In this document: one piece after another, positions 34,784 to 42,339 of the stretch | How the letters are laid out: each line of letters begins with the position of its first letter | How positions within the stretch are numbered: position 1 is the stretch's first letter | NCBI RefSeq assembly: GCF_902712855.1 | Contig: NZ_LR743507.1 | Coordinates: 3,644,001 to 3,708,000 of the forward strand | DNA: 64,000 nucleotides | Origin: Variovorax paradoxus | GTDB taxonomy: Bacteria; Pseudomonadota; Gammaproteobacteria; Burkholderiales; Burkholderiaceae_C | Direction: 5' to 3' | Notes under the pieces: model-generated | The model's database searches: none | The model's input: only the letters and a program-made list of their open reading frames with translations | Told to the model about the DNA's origin: nothing | Program-made: the position numbers and the translations under genes

Positions 34784-36652
34784 CAGCTCGTGGAGCGCCA
34801 TGCGCGTCTGCCGGCCGCGCAGTTCCGCAAGCTCCTCGATGCGCCGGGTCGAAAGCCGTCCGCCGAGCCCTTCGAAGGTGGCCTGCGAGATCAGCGTGCG
34901 CGTGCCCAGGTCCTTATTGGCGCCCTCGATGCGGCTTGCCACGTTGATCACGTCGCCCACGGCGGTGTACGACAACCGGTCGCTCGACCCCAGCACGCCC
35001 GCGATCGCCAGGCCCGTGTGGATGCCGATGCGCGTGCGGAATTCGCGCATGCCTTCGGCGCGCCACCTGGCGTTGAGCTCGTTCATCTCGGCATGCAGTT
35101 CCAGCGCGGCGATGCAGGCGCGGTATTCGGCGTCGTCCAGGTTCGAGGGCGCACCCCACAACACCATGATGCCGTCGCCCATGAACTTGTCGACCACGCC
35201 GCCGTGCCGCGCGAAGATGCGGGCAGCCAGGTTGAAGTACTCGGTGAGCTGCGTCACCAGCACGTCGGCCGGCAGCGATTCCGAGATCGAGGTGAAGCCC
35301 TCCACGTCGGTGAACATCGCGGTGATGCGGCGCGGCGAGCCGCTCGGCCCGAGGGCATGGCCTTCGGCCACGAGCTGCTTGATGACGTCCACCGGCACGA
35401 ACTTGCTGAACGCCTTCAGGCTTCGCGCAGACTCGTCCAGTGCCTGGTTGAGGTGCTGGATTTCCAGCACGCGGCTCGACGCCAGCGGCAGGTTGTCGAG
35501 TTCGAGCCGACCGATGCGGCGCGCCACGCGCGACAGGTTCTCGATGGGCTGCGTCACCAGCCTGGACAGCCGCAGCGAGATCAACAGGGCCAGGCCCAGA
35601 AAGGCGAACGTGAGCAGCAGCGCCCATGCCACGGCGCGCTGGAGGTCGCCGAGCAGCAGGTCCTCGGGCTCCCAGCTGACCAGTTGCCAGCGCGTGGTGG
35701 GCAGGTGCGAGGTCTGCACCAGGTAGCGCCGGCCTTCGTGGGTCACGGCGAAGGCCATGTCCTCGGCCGCGCCCGCGGTGCCGGCGGCCAGCATGTGCGC
35801 GTGCACCGCGCCCAGCACGCCGCTGTCGGGCGACCCCAGCTCGCGCACCGGGTCGGGATGGTCGCTGCGCGCCAGCACATGGTGGTCGGCGCTCAGCACC
35901 GCGCTCTCGCCGTGGCCCAGCTCGCCGAAGATGCGCACCAGCTTCGACAGGTGCCCCAGCGACACGTTGGCGGACACCACCATGTGCTGGGTCCGGCCTT
36001 CGTCGTCGAGCCGGCCGGCAGGTTCCGCCAGGCTGATCGCAAGCTCCTGCGTGGCGGCCGAAAGGAACGGTGCGGTCCACACCGGACGTTGCGCCTTCAC
36101 CGCGTCGGTGAACCAGCTGCGGTGCGTCGGGTCGTAGTCGCTGCGAAAGGCGCTGATGCTGTTCGTCGCGAAGCGCTGGCGCGCATCGCCGCCCTCCGCG
36201 TCGGGCGAGCGCTTGTACTGCCAGGTCTCGGTGCTGAACCCGGCGCCGCGCTGCACGTGGCGGATGGCCGGCGAAGGCAGGCGCAGCGCGGCGGCCAGGT
36301 GGCCGTCGTCGGTGGCCACGTTGAGGCTGTCGAACTCCGGGTTCTGCTCGAGCAGCGTCCAGAGCATCTCGGCCGTCTGCTCCCCGTCCTCGCCCGCCGC
36401 ATGCAGGCTGGGCGAATCGCCGATCGCGCGGACCACCCCGCCGGCCTTGGCGAGGAAGGCATGCATGTGGTCCTCGACGCGGTCGTGGTTGATCTTGTGT
36501 GCGGCCGTGCCCACCTCGGACACCAGCCGCTCGACCGCCCAGTAGCCCAGCCCGACCAGCAACAGCGACTGCACCAGCGCGACGGCGCAGATGATGGTGC
36601 CGACGTCCACGCGGAAACGCCGCATGCGAATGCTTGCGAAATCGTGTGCCAT
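34757..36652 (-). CDS. Membrane-bound class III adenylate/guanylate cyclase with extracellular sensor and HAMP
   Basis: Makes cAMP or cGMP in response to a periplasmic signal. The 631-residue protein has helix 1 at about 17-39 (TIICAVALVQSLLLVGLGYW), a Cache-like periplasmic sensor up to about 340, helix 2 (WALLLTFAFLGLALLISLRL), a HAMP linker, and the C-terminal cyclase domain: FTDVEGFTSISESLP with a metal aspartate, KFMGDGIMVLWGAP with the second, and RIGIHTGLAIAGVLGSSDRL then SYTAVGDVINVASRIEG. A deduced base-specifying pair cannot be fixed by eye. It is monocistronic; its 3' end overlaps the VanB-type gene on the other strand. Confidence 0.92.
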   Translation of the reverse strand: MAHDFASIRMRRFRVDVGTIICAVALVQSLLLVGLGYWAVERLVSEVGTAAHKINHDRVEDHMHAFLAKAGGVVRAIGDSPSLHAAGEDGEQTAEMLWTLLEQNPEFDSLNVATDDGHLAAALRLPSPAIRHVQRGAGFSTETWQYKRSPDAEGGDARQRFATNSISAFRSDYDPTHRSWFTDAVKAQRPVWTAPFLSAATQELAISLAEPAGRLDDEGRTQHMVVSANVSLGHLSKLVRIFGELGHGESAVLSADHHVLARSDHPDPVRELGSPDSGVLGAVHAHMLAAGTAGAAEDMAFAVTHEGRRYLVQTSHLPTTRWQLVSWEPEDLLLGDLQRAVAWALLLTFAFLGLALLISLRLSRLVTQPIENLSRVARRIGRLELDNLPLASSRVLEIQHLNQALDESARSLKAFSKFVPVDVIKQLVAEGHALGPSGSPRRITAMFTDVEGFTSISESLPADVLVTQLTEYFNLAARIFARHGGVVDKFMGDGIMVLWGAPSNLDDAEYRACIAALELHAEMNELNARWRAEGMREFRTRIGIHTGLAIAGVLGSSDRLSYTAVGDVINVASRIEGANKDLGTRTLISQATFEGLGGRLSTRRIEELAELRGRQTRMALHELLEVEHQPG

Positions 36653-36817
36653 GCCGGTGCCGCTCCTCTGTGTCCGCGCGAATGGATGCGCGCCCTCGTG
36701 TTCCGTGTCCGCCCCCCGGACGATTCTGCTCCCACGCCCCCGAATGGCACGCCCGGCGTTGCGGCTTCCCGACACCGGATAAACTCCGCCCTGCGCCGTG
36801 GACCGCCACGGCGCATT

Positions 36818-36923
36818 CGCTAGGGGTGCTGGGCGGCTTGCCGCCCGGCTGAGAAAGTCCCTTTGAACCTGATTGCGCTTGCCACTCACCTGGCAGGCCC
36901 GAGTTAATCCTCGCGCAGGGAAG
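36818..36923 (+). ncRNA. TPP (thiamine pyrophosphate) riboswitch
   Basis: Conserved THI-box segments are in order: GGGGTGC (36823-36829), GGCTGAGA (36847-36854), CCCTTTGAACCTGAT (36859-36873), and GTTAATCCTCGCGCAGGGAA (36903-36922). A variable stem GCCACTCACCTGGC lies between the last two. It lies 100 bases before the cytX start codon. In proteobacteria TPP riboswitches usually shut off translation or transcription when thiamine pyrophosphate is plentiful; no clear T-run terminator follows, so translational control is more likely. Confidence 0.95.
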
Positions 36924-37023
36924 CTGGTCCGGTGGCCTCTCACGCCCTCTCGTGTTTCATCGCGTGACGGCACGCCGCCCGGGCCCCGCCCACCTGCCAA
37001 ACCCTTTGCACTGGAGCAAACGG

Positions 37024-38370
37024 ATGGCACACGACAACGACGACACCGCCCCCGGCGCCAACGAGGCGCTGACACCGCTGCACGCATCGCAGCGCGTGTT
37101 CGGCTGGCACGACCATGCCTCGCTGTGGTTCAGCCTGGGCGTGGGCCTGCTGGTGATGCAGATCGGCGCCTACCTGGTGCCTGCCGTCGGTACGCGCGAC
37201 GCGGCGCTGGCGATCCTGCTTGGCTCGTGCCTCGGCGCCGGGCTGCTGGCCTGGACGGCCCGCCTGGGCTGCGAAAGCGGGCTGGCCAGCGCCGGCCTGA
37301 TGCACGCCACCTACGGCAGCGCCTTCGCGCGGCTGCCGGTGCTGCTCAACATCGTGCAGCTGGTCGGCTGGACCACGTTCGAGCTGGTGGTGATGCGCGA
37401 AGGCACGCAGGCCATCGGACAGTCCGCGTTCGGCCCTTCGCTGGGCAGCCCGTGGGGCGGCGTGCTGACCACGCTGCTGTGGGGCGCGGTGCTGATGGCG
37501 CTGCTCGCAGGCTCGATGGTCAGGCTGGTGAGGCGCTTCGTGAGCCGCTTCGGACTGCCGCTGGTGGTGTTGTCGCTGCTGTGGCTGAGCTGGCAGTTCG
37601 CCACGCAACTTCATGCCAAGGGGCTGGACGCCTTCTGGGCGCGTCCGGGCGACGGCAGCATGGGCATGTTCGGCGCGCTCGACCTCGTGATCGCCATGCC
37701 GGTGTCCTGGCTGCCGCTGGTGGCGGACTACGCGCGCCACGGCAAGCGCGGCGCGGGTGGGCTCGGCAGCGCCTTCGGCGGCACCTGGATCGGCTACGCG
37801 CTGGCCAACGTCTGGTGTTATGCGCTGGGCGTGATGGTCGTGAGCGTGGCGGAACCCGGCACCGGCCTGGTCACGGCGCTGCTGCTGGCGCAGGGCGGGC
37901 TGGTGGCGCTCGGGCTGATCCTGATCGACGAGCTCGACAACGCCTACGGCGACGTGTACTCGGGCTCGGTGTCCACGCACAGCCTGCTGCCGCGCTGGAG
38001 CGTGAAACGCTGGGGCCTGCTGCTGGCGGCGCTGTGCATCGTGCTCGCATTGGTGCTGCCGATGCACACGCTGGAGCCCTTCCTGCTGCTGCTGAGTTCG
38101 GTCTTCGTGCCGCTGTACGGCGTGATCATCGGACGGCTGGGCAGCGGCCGGGGAGTGCAGGCCACCGGCGCTCGCAAGGTCGACATGAGCGCGGCCCTCA
38201 TCTGGATCGCCGGCATCGCGGCATACCACGCGCTCGCGAAATGGGCGCCGCAATTCGGCTCGGCGCTGCCGACGCTGGCCGCGACCTTCGTGCTCGCGTG
38301 GCTCAGCCGCCCCAGGCCCGCCGCTACGACGGCAGGCGGTGCGTCGGCACTGGCGCGAAGCCGTGGTTGA
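37024..38370 (+). CDS. cytX: NCS1-family permease, predicted hydroxymethylpyrimidine (thiamine precursor) transporter
   Basis: Inner-membrane transporter of 448 residues, about 12 helices. The first helices run ASLWFSLGVGLLVMQIGAYL and AALAILLGSCLGAGLLAWTA. NCS1 features include MPVSWLPLVADYARHGKR and VVMREGTQAIG. The ATG at 37024 has GGAG eight bases before it and is preferred over the reading-frame opening at 36952. The TPP riboswitch in front identifies it as the CytX type, predicted to import the thiamine pyrimidine moiety. Its last 47 bases overlap the convergent thiD gene. Confidence 0.9.
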   Translation: MAHDNDDTAPGANEALTPLHASQRVFGWHDHASLWFSLGVGLLVMQIGAYLVPAVGTRDAALAILLGSCLGAGLLAWTARLGCESGLASAGLMHATYGSAFARLPVLLNIVQLVGWTTFELVVMREGTQAIGQSAFGPSLGSPWGGVLTTLLWGAVLMALLAGSMVRLVRRFVSRFGLPLVVLSLLWLSWQFATQLHAKGLDAFWARPGDGSMGMFGALDLVIAMPVSWLPLVADYARHGKRGAGGLGSAFGGTWIGYALANVWCYALGVMVVSVAEPGTGLVTALLLAQGGLVALGLILIDELDNAYGDVYSGSVSTHSLLPRWSVKRWGLLLAALCIVLALVLPMHTLEPFLLLLSSVFVPLYGVIIGRLGSGRGVQATGARKVDMSAALIWIAGIAAYHALAKWAPQFGSALPTLAATFVLAWLSRPRPAATTAGGASALARSRG

Positions 38371-39163
38371 GGGGACCATGCCCCGCGCCGACCTTCACGT
38401 CCGCGCCGGCCGCCATCGCGCCGAGGACGTAGGCACGCGCCTGCTCGACCGCCTCGGGCAGCGCCGCGCCCAGCGCCAGGTGCGCGGCAATGGCCGACGA
38501 CAGCGTGCAGCCGGTGCCGTGCAGGTTGCGGCTGGCAATGCGCCGCGACGCCAGCCGTGTTCTTTCGCCGTTGGCCTGCAGCAGCACGTCGACCACTTCG
38601 TCGCCGGGCAGGTGCCCGCCCTTGAGCAGAACGCCTTTCGCACCGAGCGCGAGCAACCCGTCGGCCGCGGCGTCGAGCGCCTCGATGCCGCCGATGGGAC
38701 GGCCGATCAGCAAGGCCGCCTCGTCGAGGTTGGGCGTCACGACCAGCGCGCGCGGGAACAGCTCCCGCACCAGCACCTGCACCGTTTCGGCGGCGATGAG
38801 GCGGTCGCCGCTGGTGGCGACCATCACGGGGTCGAGCACCACGTTCTTCAGCTGGTAGCGATCGATGGCCCAGGCCACCACCTCGACGACCTCGGGCGCA
38901 TGCAGCATGCCGAGTTTGACGGCATCGACCCCGATGTCTTCCACCACGGCCTGGATCTGGGCCTTGAGGAAATCGGGCGGCACGCCGTGGATGCCCGACA
39001 CGCCGAGCGTGTTCTGTGCGGTGAGTGCAGTGATGGCCGTCATGCCATAGCAGCCGAGCGCCGCGAAGGTCTTGAGGTCGGCCTGGATGCCGGCACCGCC
39101 GCCGCTGTCGGAACCGGCGATGGAAAGCACGCGTGCGTAGCGCTGGGTGGAAGCTGGGGTCAT
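38324..39163 (-). CDS. thiD: Hydroxymethylpyrimidine/phosphomethylpyrimidine kinase
   Basis: Phosphorylates HMP and HMP-P to HMP-PP for thiamine synthesis. The 279-residue ribokinase-fold protein shows SIAGSDSGGGAGIQADLKTF at the start (about 14-33), VVLDPVMVATSGDRLI near the middle, and the catalytic GTGCTLSSAIAAHLALG with the general-base cysteine region near 215. It is encoded on the strand opposite to the other thiamine genes here and overlaps the end of cytX by 47 bases. It is divergent from thiO across a 116-base gap. Confidence 0.95.
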   Translation of the reverse strand: MTPASTQRYARVLSIAGSDSGGGAGIQADLKTFAALGCYGMTAITALTAQNTLGVSGIHGVPPDFLKAQIQAVVEDIGVDAVKLGMLHAPEVVEVVAWAIDRYQLKNVVLDPVMVATSGDRLIAAETVQVLVRELFPRALVVTPNLDEAALLIGRPIGGIEALDAAADGLLALGAKGVLLKGGHLPGDEVVDVLLQANGERTRLASRRIASRNLHGTGCTLSSAIAAHLALGAALPEAVEQARAYVLGAMAAGADVKVGAGHGPLNHGFAPVPTHRLPS

Positions 39164-39249
39164 GCCGAAAATTATCGGCGACTGTTTCCCCTGTCTTGCT
39201 CCTTCCTCTTCCGCATGAGGGCAAGGGTGAGGGCACGCGGCGCATCCGA

Positions 39250-39271
39250 CCTCCCGCTCAAGGGAGGAGGA
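39250..39271 (+). promoter_or_regulatory. Hairpin covering the thiO ribosome-binding region
   Basis: CCTCCC (39250-39255) pairs with GGGAGG (39262-39267) across a six-base loop. GGGAGG is the 5' part of the long Shine-Dalgarno tract GGGAGGAGGAG before the thiO ATG at 39280. The hairpin would hide part of the ribosome site. No TPP-box motif is present in this gap. Confidence 0.45.
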
Positions 39272-39279
39272 GCAAAGCC

Positions 39280-40371
39280 ATGACGCTGCCTTTTCAATCG
39301 GCCGCCATTCTGGGCGCGGGCCTCATGGGCCGGCTGCTTGCCGTCACGCTCGCGCAGCAGGGTTGCAGGGTCGATCTCTTCGAAGCCGGCAGCCCCGAAG
39401 CCGAAGGTGCAGCCGCGCGCGTGGCCGCTGCGATGCTTGCACCACTGGCCGAATCGGCGGTTGCGCCCGCGCCGGTCGTGCGCATGGGCCAGCATGCGCT
39501 GTCGCGCTGGCCCGAGCTGCTCGCACCACTGTCGCAGCCGGTGTTCTTCCAGCGCGAAGGCACGCTGGTGCTGTGGCACCGGCAGGACGCCGCCGAAGCC
39601 GCGCGGCTTGCGCGCGTGCTTGCGAACACCGGCACGCAGGTCCCCGAACTGGCACCGATGCAGGCGCTCGACGCACGCGCGATCGCAGCCCTCGAGCCTT
39701 CGCTGGGCCAGCGCTTCGCGCAGGGACTGTTCCTGCCGGGCGAAGGCCAGCTCGACAACCGCGCACTGCTGGCATCGCTGCGCGCCACGCTCGAGAACGA
39801 CGCCCGCGTCACACTGCACTGGCATTCGCCACGCGTCCCTTCGGACTTCGCGCCCGGCACCGCAGGCCAGCCCGACTGGGTCGTCGACTGCCGCGGCCTG
39901 GGCGCCAAGCCCCAGTGGAATGCGTTGCGCGGCGTGCGCGGCGAGGTGATCCGCGTGCATGCGCCCGACGTGAACCTGACGCGCCCCACCCGCCTGGTGC
40001 ACCCGCGCTACCCGCTCTATATCGCACCCAAGCCTGGCAACCTGTTCGTGATCGGCGCGACCGAGATCGAGTCGGACGACATGTCGCCCGCCAGCGTGCG
40101 CTCCACCCTCGAGCTGCTGAGCGCGGCCTACGCCGTGCACAGCGGCTTCGCGGAAGCGCGCATCGTGGAAATCGCCACGCAGTGCCGCCCCACGCTGCCC
40201 GACAACCTGCCTGCCATCCGACGGCCGCAGCCGCGCGTGCTGCAGGTCAACGGCCTGTACCGCCACGGCTTCATGATCGCGCCCGCCATGCTCGACGTGG
40301 CGATGGCGCTGCTCACGCGCGGGCGCTCCGACCTCGCGCAGGCCTTCGGCATGGAGACACCCGACACATGA
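39280..40371 (+). CDS. thiO: Glycine oxidase ThiO-type FAD-dependent oxidoreductase
   Basis: Oxidises glycine to iminoacetate (dehydroglycine), the C2-N source for the thiazole of thiamine. The 363-residue protein has the FAD motif AILGAGLMGRLLAVTLA (about residue 9), the adenine-ribose acidic residue in VDLFEA, and a C-terminal DAO block LQVNGLYRHGFMIAPAM. Operon position before thiS-thiG-thiE supports the ThiO function rather than a general amino-acid oxidase. Its start has the strong site GGGAGGAGG, partly within a hairpin. Its TGA overlaps the thiS ATG. Confidence 0.9.
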   Translation: MTLPFQSAAILGAGLMGRLLAVTLAQQGCRVDLFEAGSPEAEGAAARVAAAMLAPLAESAVAPAPVVRMGQHALSRWPELLAPLSQPVFFQREGTLVLWHRQDAAEAARLARVLANTGTQVPELAPMQALDARAIAALEPSLGQRFAQGLFLPGEGQLDNRALLASLRATLENDARVTLHWHSPRVPSDFAPGTAGQPDWVVDCRGLGAKPQWNALRGVRGEVIRVHAPDVNLTRPTRLVHPRYPLYIAPKPGNLFVIGATEIESDDMSPASVRSTLELLSAAYAVHSGFAEARIVEIATQCRPTLPDNLPAIRRPQPRVLQVNGLYRHGFMIAPAMLDVAMALLTRGRSDLAQAFGMETPDT

Positions 40372-40571
40372 CGATGAACATCCTGATCAACGACAAGCCC
40401 TTCGCGCTGCCAGACGGCGCCGCGCTGACCGACGCACTGGCAGCGCTGAATGCCACGCCGCCGTTCGCGGTGGCGGTGAACCGCGAGTTCGTGCCGCGCT
40501 CGGCCTACGCGGCACGCGCGCTGCAATCCGGCGACCGCATCGAAGTGATCCGCCCCGTGACGGGCGGCTGA
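40368..40571 (+). CDS. thiS: Thiamine biosynthesis sulfur carrier protein
   Basis: Ubiquitin-like sulfur carrier of 67 residues; its C-terminal glycine is made into a thiocarboxylate that feeds sulfur to thiazole synthesis. The C-terminus reads IEVIRPVTGG with the required Gly-Gly. The beta-grasp pattern is complete (MNILINDKPFALPDGAALTD, VAVNREFVPRS). The start is the ATG in an ATGA overlap with thiO; a second ATG six bases later is an alternative. It directly precedes thiG. Confidence 0.95.
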   Translation: MTMNILINDKPFALPDGAALTDALAALNATPPFAVAVNREFVPRSAYAARALQSGDRIEVIRPVTGG

Positions 40572-40589
40572 ATGATGGAGACAAGCAAC

Positions 40590-41399
40590 ATGACAACCGA
40601 CGACCCGCTGGTGCTCTACGGCGAGACCTTCCAGAGCCGCCTGCTGCTGGGCACCGCGCGCTACCCCTCGCCCGACGTGCTCGAAGCCGCGGTGAAGCGC
40701 GCACGGCCCGCGATGCTCACGGCTTCGCTGCGCCGCCAGACCGCGAGCCAGGGCTCGGGCAACAGCGAACTCGGCAACGGCTTCTGGGAGCTGCTGCGCA
40801 AGCTGGCCGTGCCGGTGCTGCCCAACACCGCCGGCTGCCACAGCGTGCAGGAAGCGATCGCCACCGCGCAGATGGCGCGCGAGCTGTTCGACACGCCGTG
40901 GATCAAGCTCGAGCTGATCGGCGACGACTACACGCTGCAGCCCGACACGCTGAACCTGGTCGATGCCGCATCGCAGCTGATCCGCGACGGCTTCAAGGTG
41001 CTGCCCTATTGCACCGAAGACCTCGTGCTGTGCCAGCGGCTCGTCGACGTCGGCTGCGAGGCGGTGATGCCCTGGGCCGCGCCCATCGGCACCGGCCGCG
41101 GCCCGGTCAATCCGTATGCGCTGCAGGTGCTGCGCGACCGGCTCGAGGTGCCGATGCTGGTCGATGCGGGCCTGGGGCTGCCATCGCATGCCTGCCAGGT
41201 GATGGAGTGGGGCTACGACGGTGTGCTGCTCAACACCGCCGTGGCGCTGGCTCAGGACCCGGTCGCCATGGCTGGCGCCTTCGCCGATGCGGTGCAGGCC
41301 GGGCGCACCGCGCACCGCGCAGGCGCCATGGCCGCCCAGGATGCGGCGCAGCCGAGCACGCCCGTGCTCGGCACGCCTTTCTGGCACCACGCGCCATGA
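40590..41399 (+). CDS. thiG: Thiazole synthase
   Basis: Forms the thiazole phosphate of thiamine from deoxyxylulose phosphate, ThiS-thiocarboxylate and dehydroglycine. The 269-residue TIM barrel has the Schiff-base lysine K106 in WIKLELIGD and the phosphate-binding PWAAPIGTGRG and DAGLGLPSHACQ. The ATG at 40590 is preferred because GGAG lies nine bases before it; the two tandem ATG codons at 40572/40575 lack a good site. Its TGA overlaps the thiE ATG (ATGA). Confidence 0.95.
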   Translation: MTTDDPLVLYGETFQSRLLLGTARYPSPDVLEAAVKRARPAMLTASLRRQTASQGSGNSELGNGFWELLRKLAVPVLPNTAGCHSVQEAIATAQMARELFDTPWIKLELIGDDYTLQPDTLNLVDAASQLIRDGFKVLPYCTEDLVLCQRLVDVGCEAVMPWAAPIGTGRGPVNPYALQVLRDRLEVPMLVDAGLGLPSHACQVMEWGYDGVLLNTAVALAQDPVAMAGAFADAVQAGRTAHRAGAMAAQDAAQPSTPVLGTPFWHHAP

Positions 41400-42334
41400 G
41401 CGGCGCACTCGAGGCCCGCGAGGTCGTGCAGGCGATCGTCGCGACGCACGGCCTGCGCTTCGGCGCCTTCACCTCCGCGCCGGTCAGCGCACCGGTCTTC
41501 TCCTCGGACGATCCGGTGTACCGGGGCGCCAAGCGCGCCTGCGCCGCGCTCGGCTTCATCGAGATCGATGCCGAATGCCTCGCCCTGGCCTGGCGCGCGC
41601 AGACCCTGCGCCTGAGCCACTTCGACGCCACGCTCTGGCCCGACACGCCGGAGGACTTCGGCATGCGTGCGTTTCCGCCGACCGCGCGCGACTACGCGTT
41701 TCCGCCCTGCCCCGAGCGCCTCGGCCTTTACGCCGTGCTGCCCGATGCCGCATGGGTCGGCCGCATGGCGCGCGCCGGCGTGCCGACGGTGCAGCTGCGC
41801 TTCAAGTCGGACGATGCCGCGGCCATCGAACGCGAGGTGCAGTCGGCCGTGGATGCGGTGCAAGGCACCGGCGCGCTGCTCTTCATCAACGACCACTGGC
41901 AGGTCGCCATCGCGGCCGGCGCCTACGGCGTGCACCTCGGCCAGGAAGACCTCGATGCGCTCTCCGATGAATCGCTGGCGCAGCTGCGCGCGTCGGGCGT
42001 GCGCCTGGGCGTCAGCACGCACGGCTATGCGGAGATGGTGCGCGCGGACAAGGTGAGTCCGAGCTACATCGCGATGGGAGCGGTGTATCCGACCACGCTC
42101 AAGAAGATGGCGACCGCACCGCAGGGCGTCGCCCGGCTCGGCGCCTATGCGCGCCTGCTGCGCGGCTACCCGCAGGTGGGCATCGGTGGCATCGACGCGG
42201 TGCGGCTGCCCGAGGTGCTGGCCACCGGCGTCGGCTCCGTGGCCGTCGTGCGTGCGCTGGTCGCGGCCGAAGACCCCGAACTCACGGCCGCGCAATGGAT
42301 GGCCGCGATGCAGGCCGCAGCGGCCGGCAATTGA
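41396..42334 (+). CDS. thiE: Thiamine-phosphate synthase with an N-terminal extension
   Basis: Couples HMP-PP and thiazole phosphate to thiamine phosphate. The ThiE barrel occupies about residues 108-312: LGLYAVLPDAAWVGRMARAG, LLFINDHWQVAIAAGAYGVH, LGQEDL, LGVSTHGYAEM, SYIAMGAVYPTTLKK, and VGIGGIDAVRL. The first ~108 residues are additional to a normal ThiE (about 200-220 residues) and have no motif I recognise. They contain YRGAKRACAALGFIEIDAEC and a WPDTPEDFGMRAFPPTARDY stretch. The extended start is supported by the ATGA overlap with thiG. The next gene starts five bases after its stop. Confidence 0.93.
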   Translation: MSGALEAREVVQAIVATHGLRFGAFTSAPVSAPVFSSDDPVYRGAKRACAALGFIEIDAECLALAWRAQTLRLSHFDATLWPDTPEDFGMRAFPPTARDYAFPPCPERLGLYAVLPDAAWVGRMARAGVPTVQLRFKSDDAAAIEREVQSAVDAVQGTGALLFINDHWQVAIAAGAYGVHLGQEDLDALSDESLAQLRASGVRLGVSTHGYAEMVRADKVSPSYIAMGAVYPTTLKKMATAPQGVARLGAYARLLRGYPQVGIGGIDAVRLPEVLATGVGSVAVVRALVAAEDPELTAAQWMAAMQAAAAGN

Positions 42335-42339
42335 ACAGA

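Noticed and set aside
39164..39279. Possible second TPP riboswitch before thiO
   Set aside because: The gap has GAGGGCAAGGGTGAGGGC-like purine runs but lacks the CTGAGA and ACCTGAT boxes.
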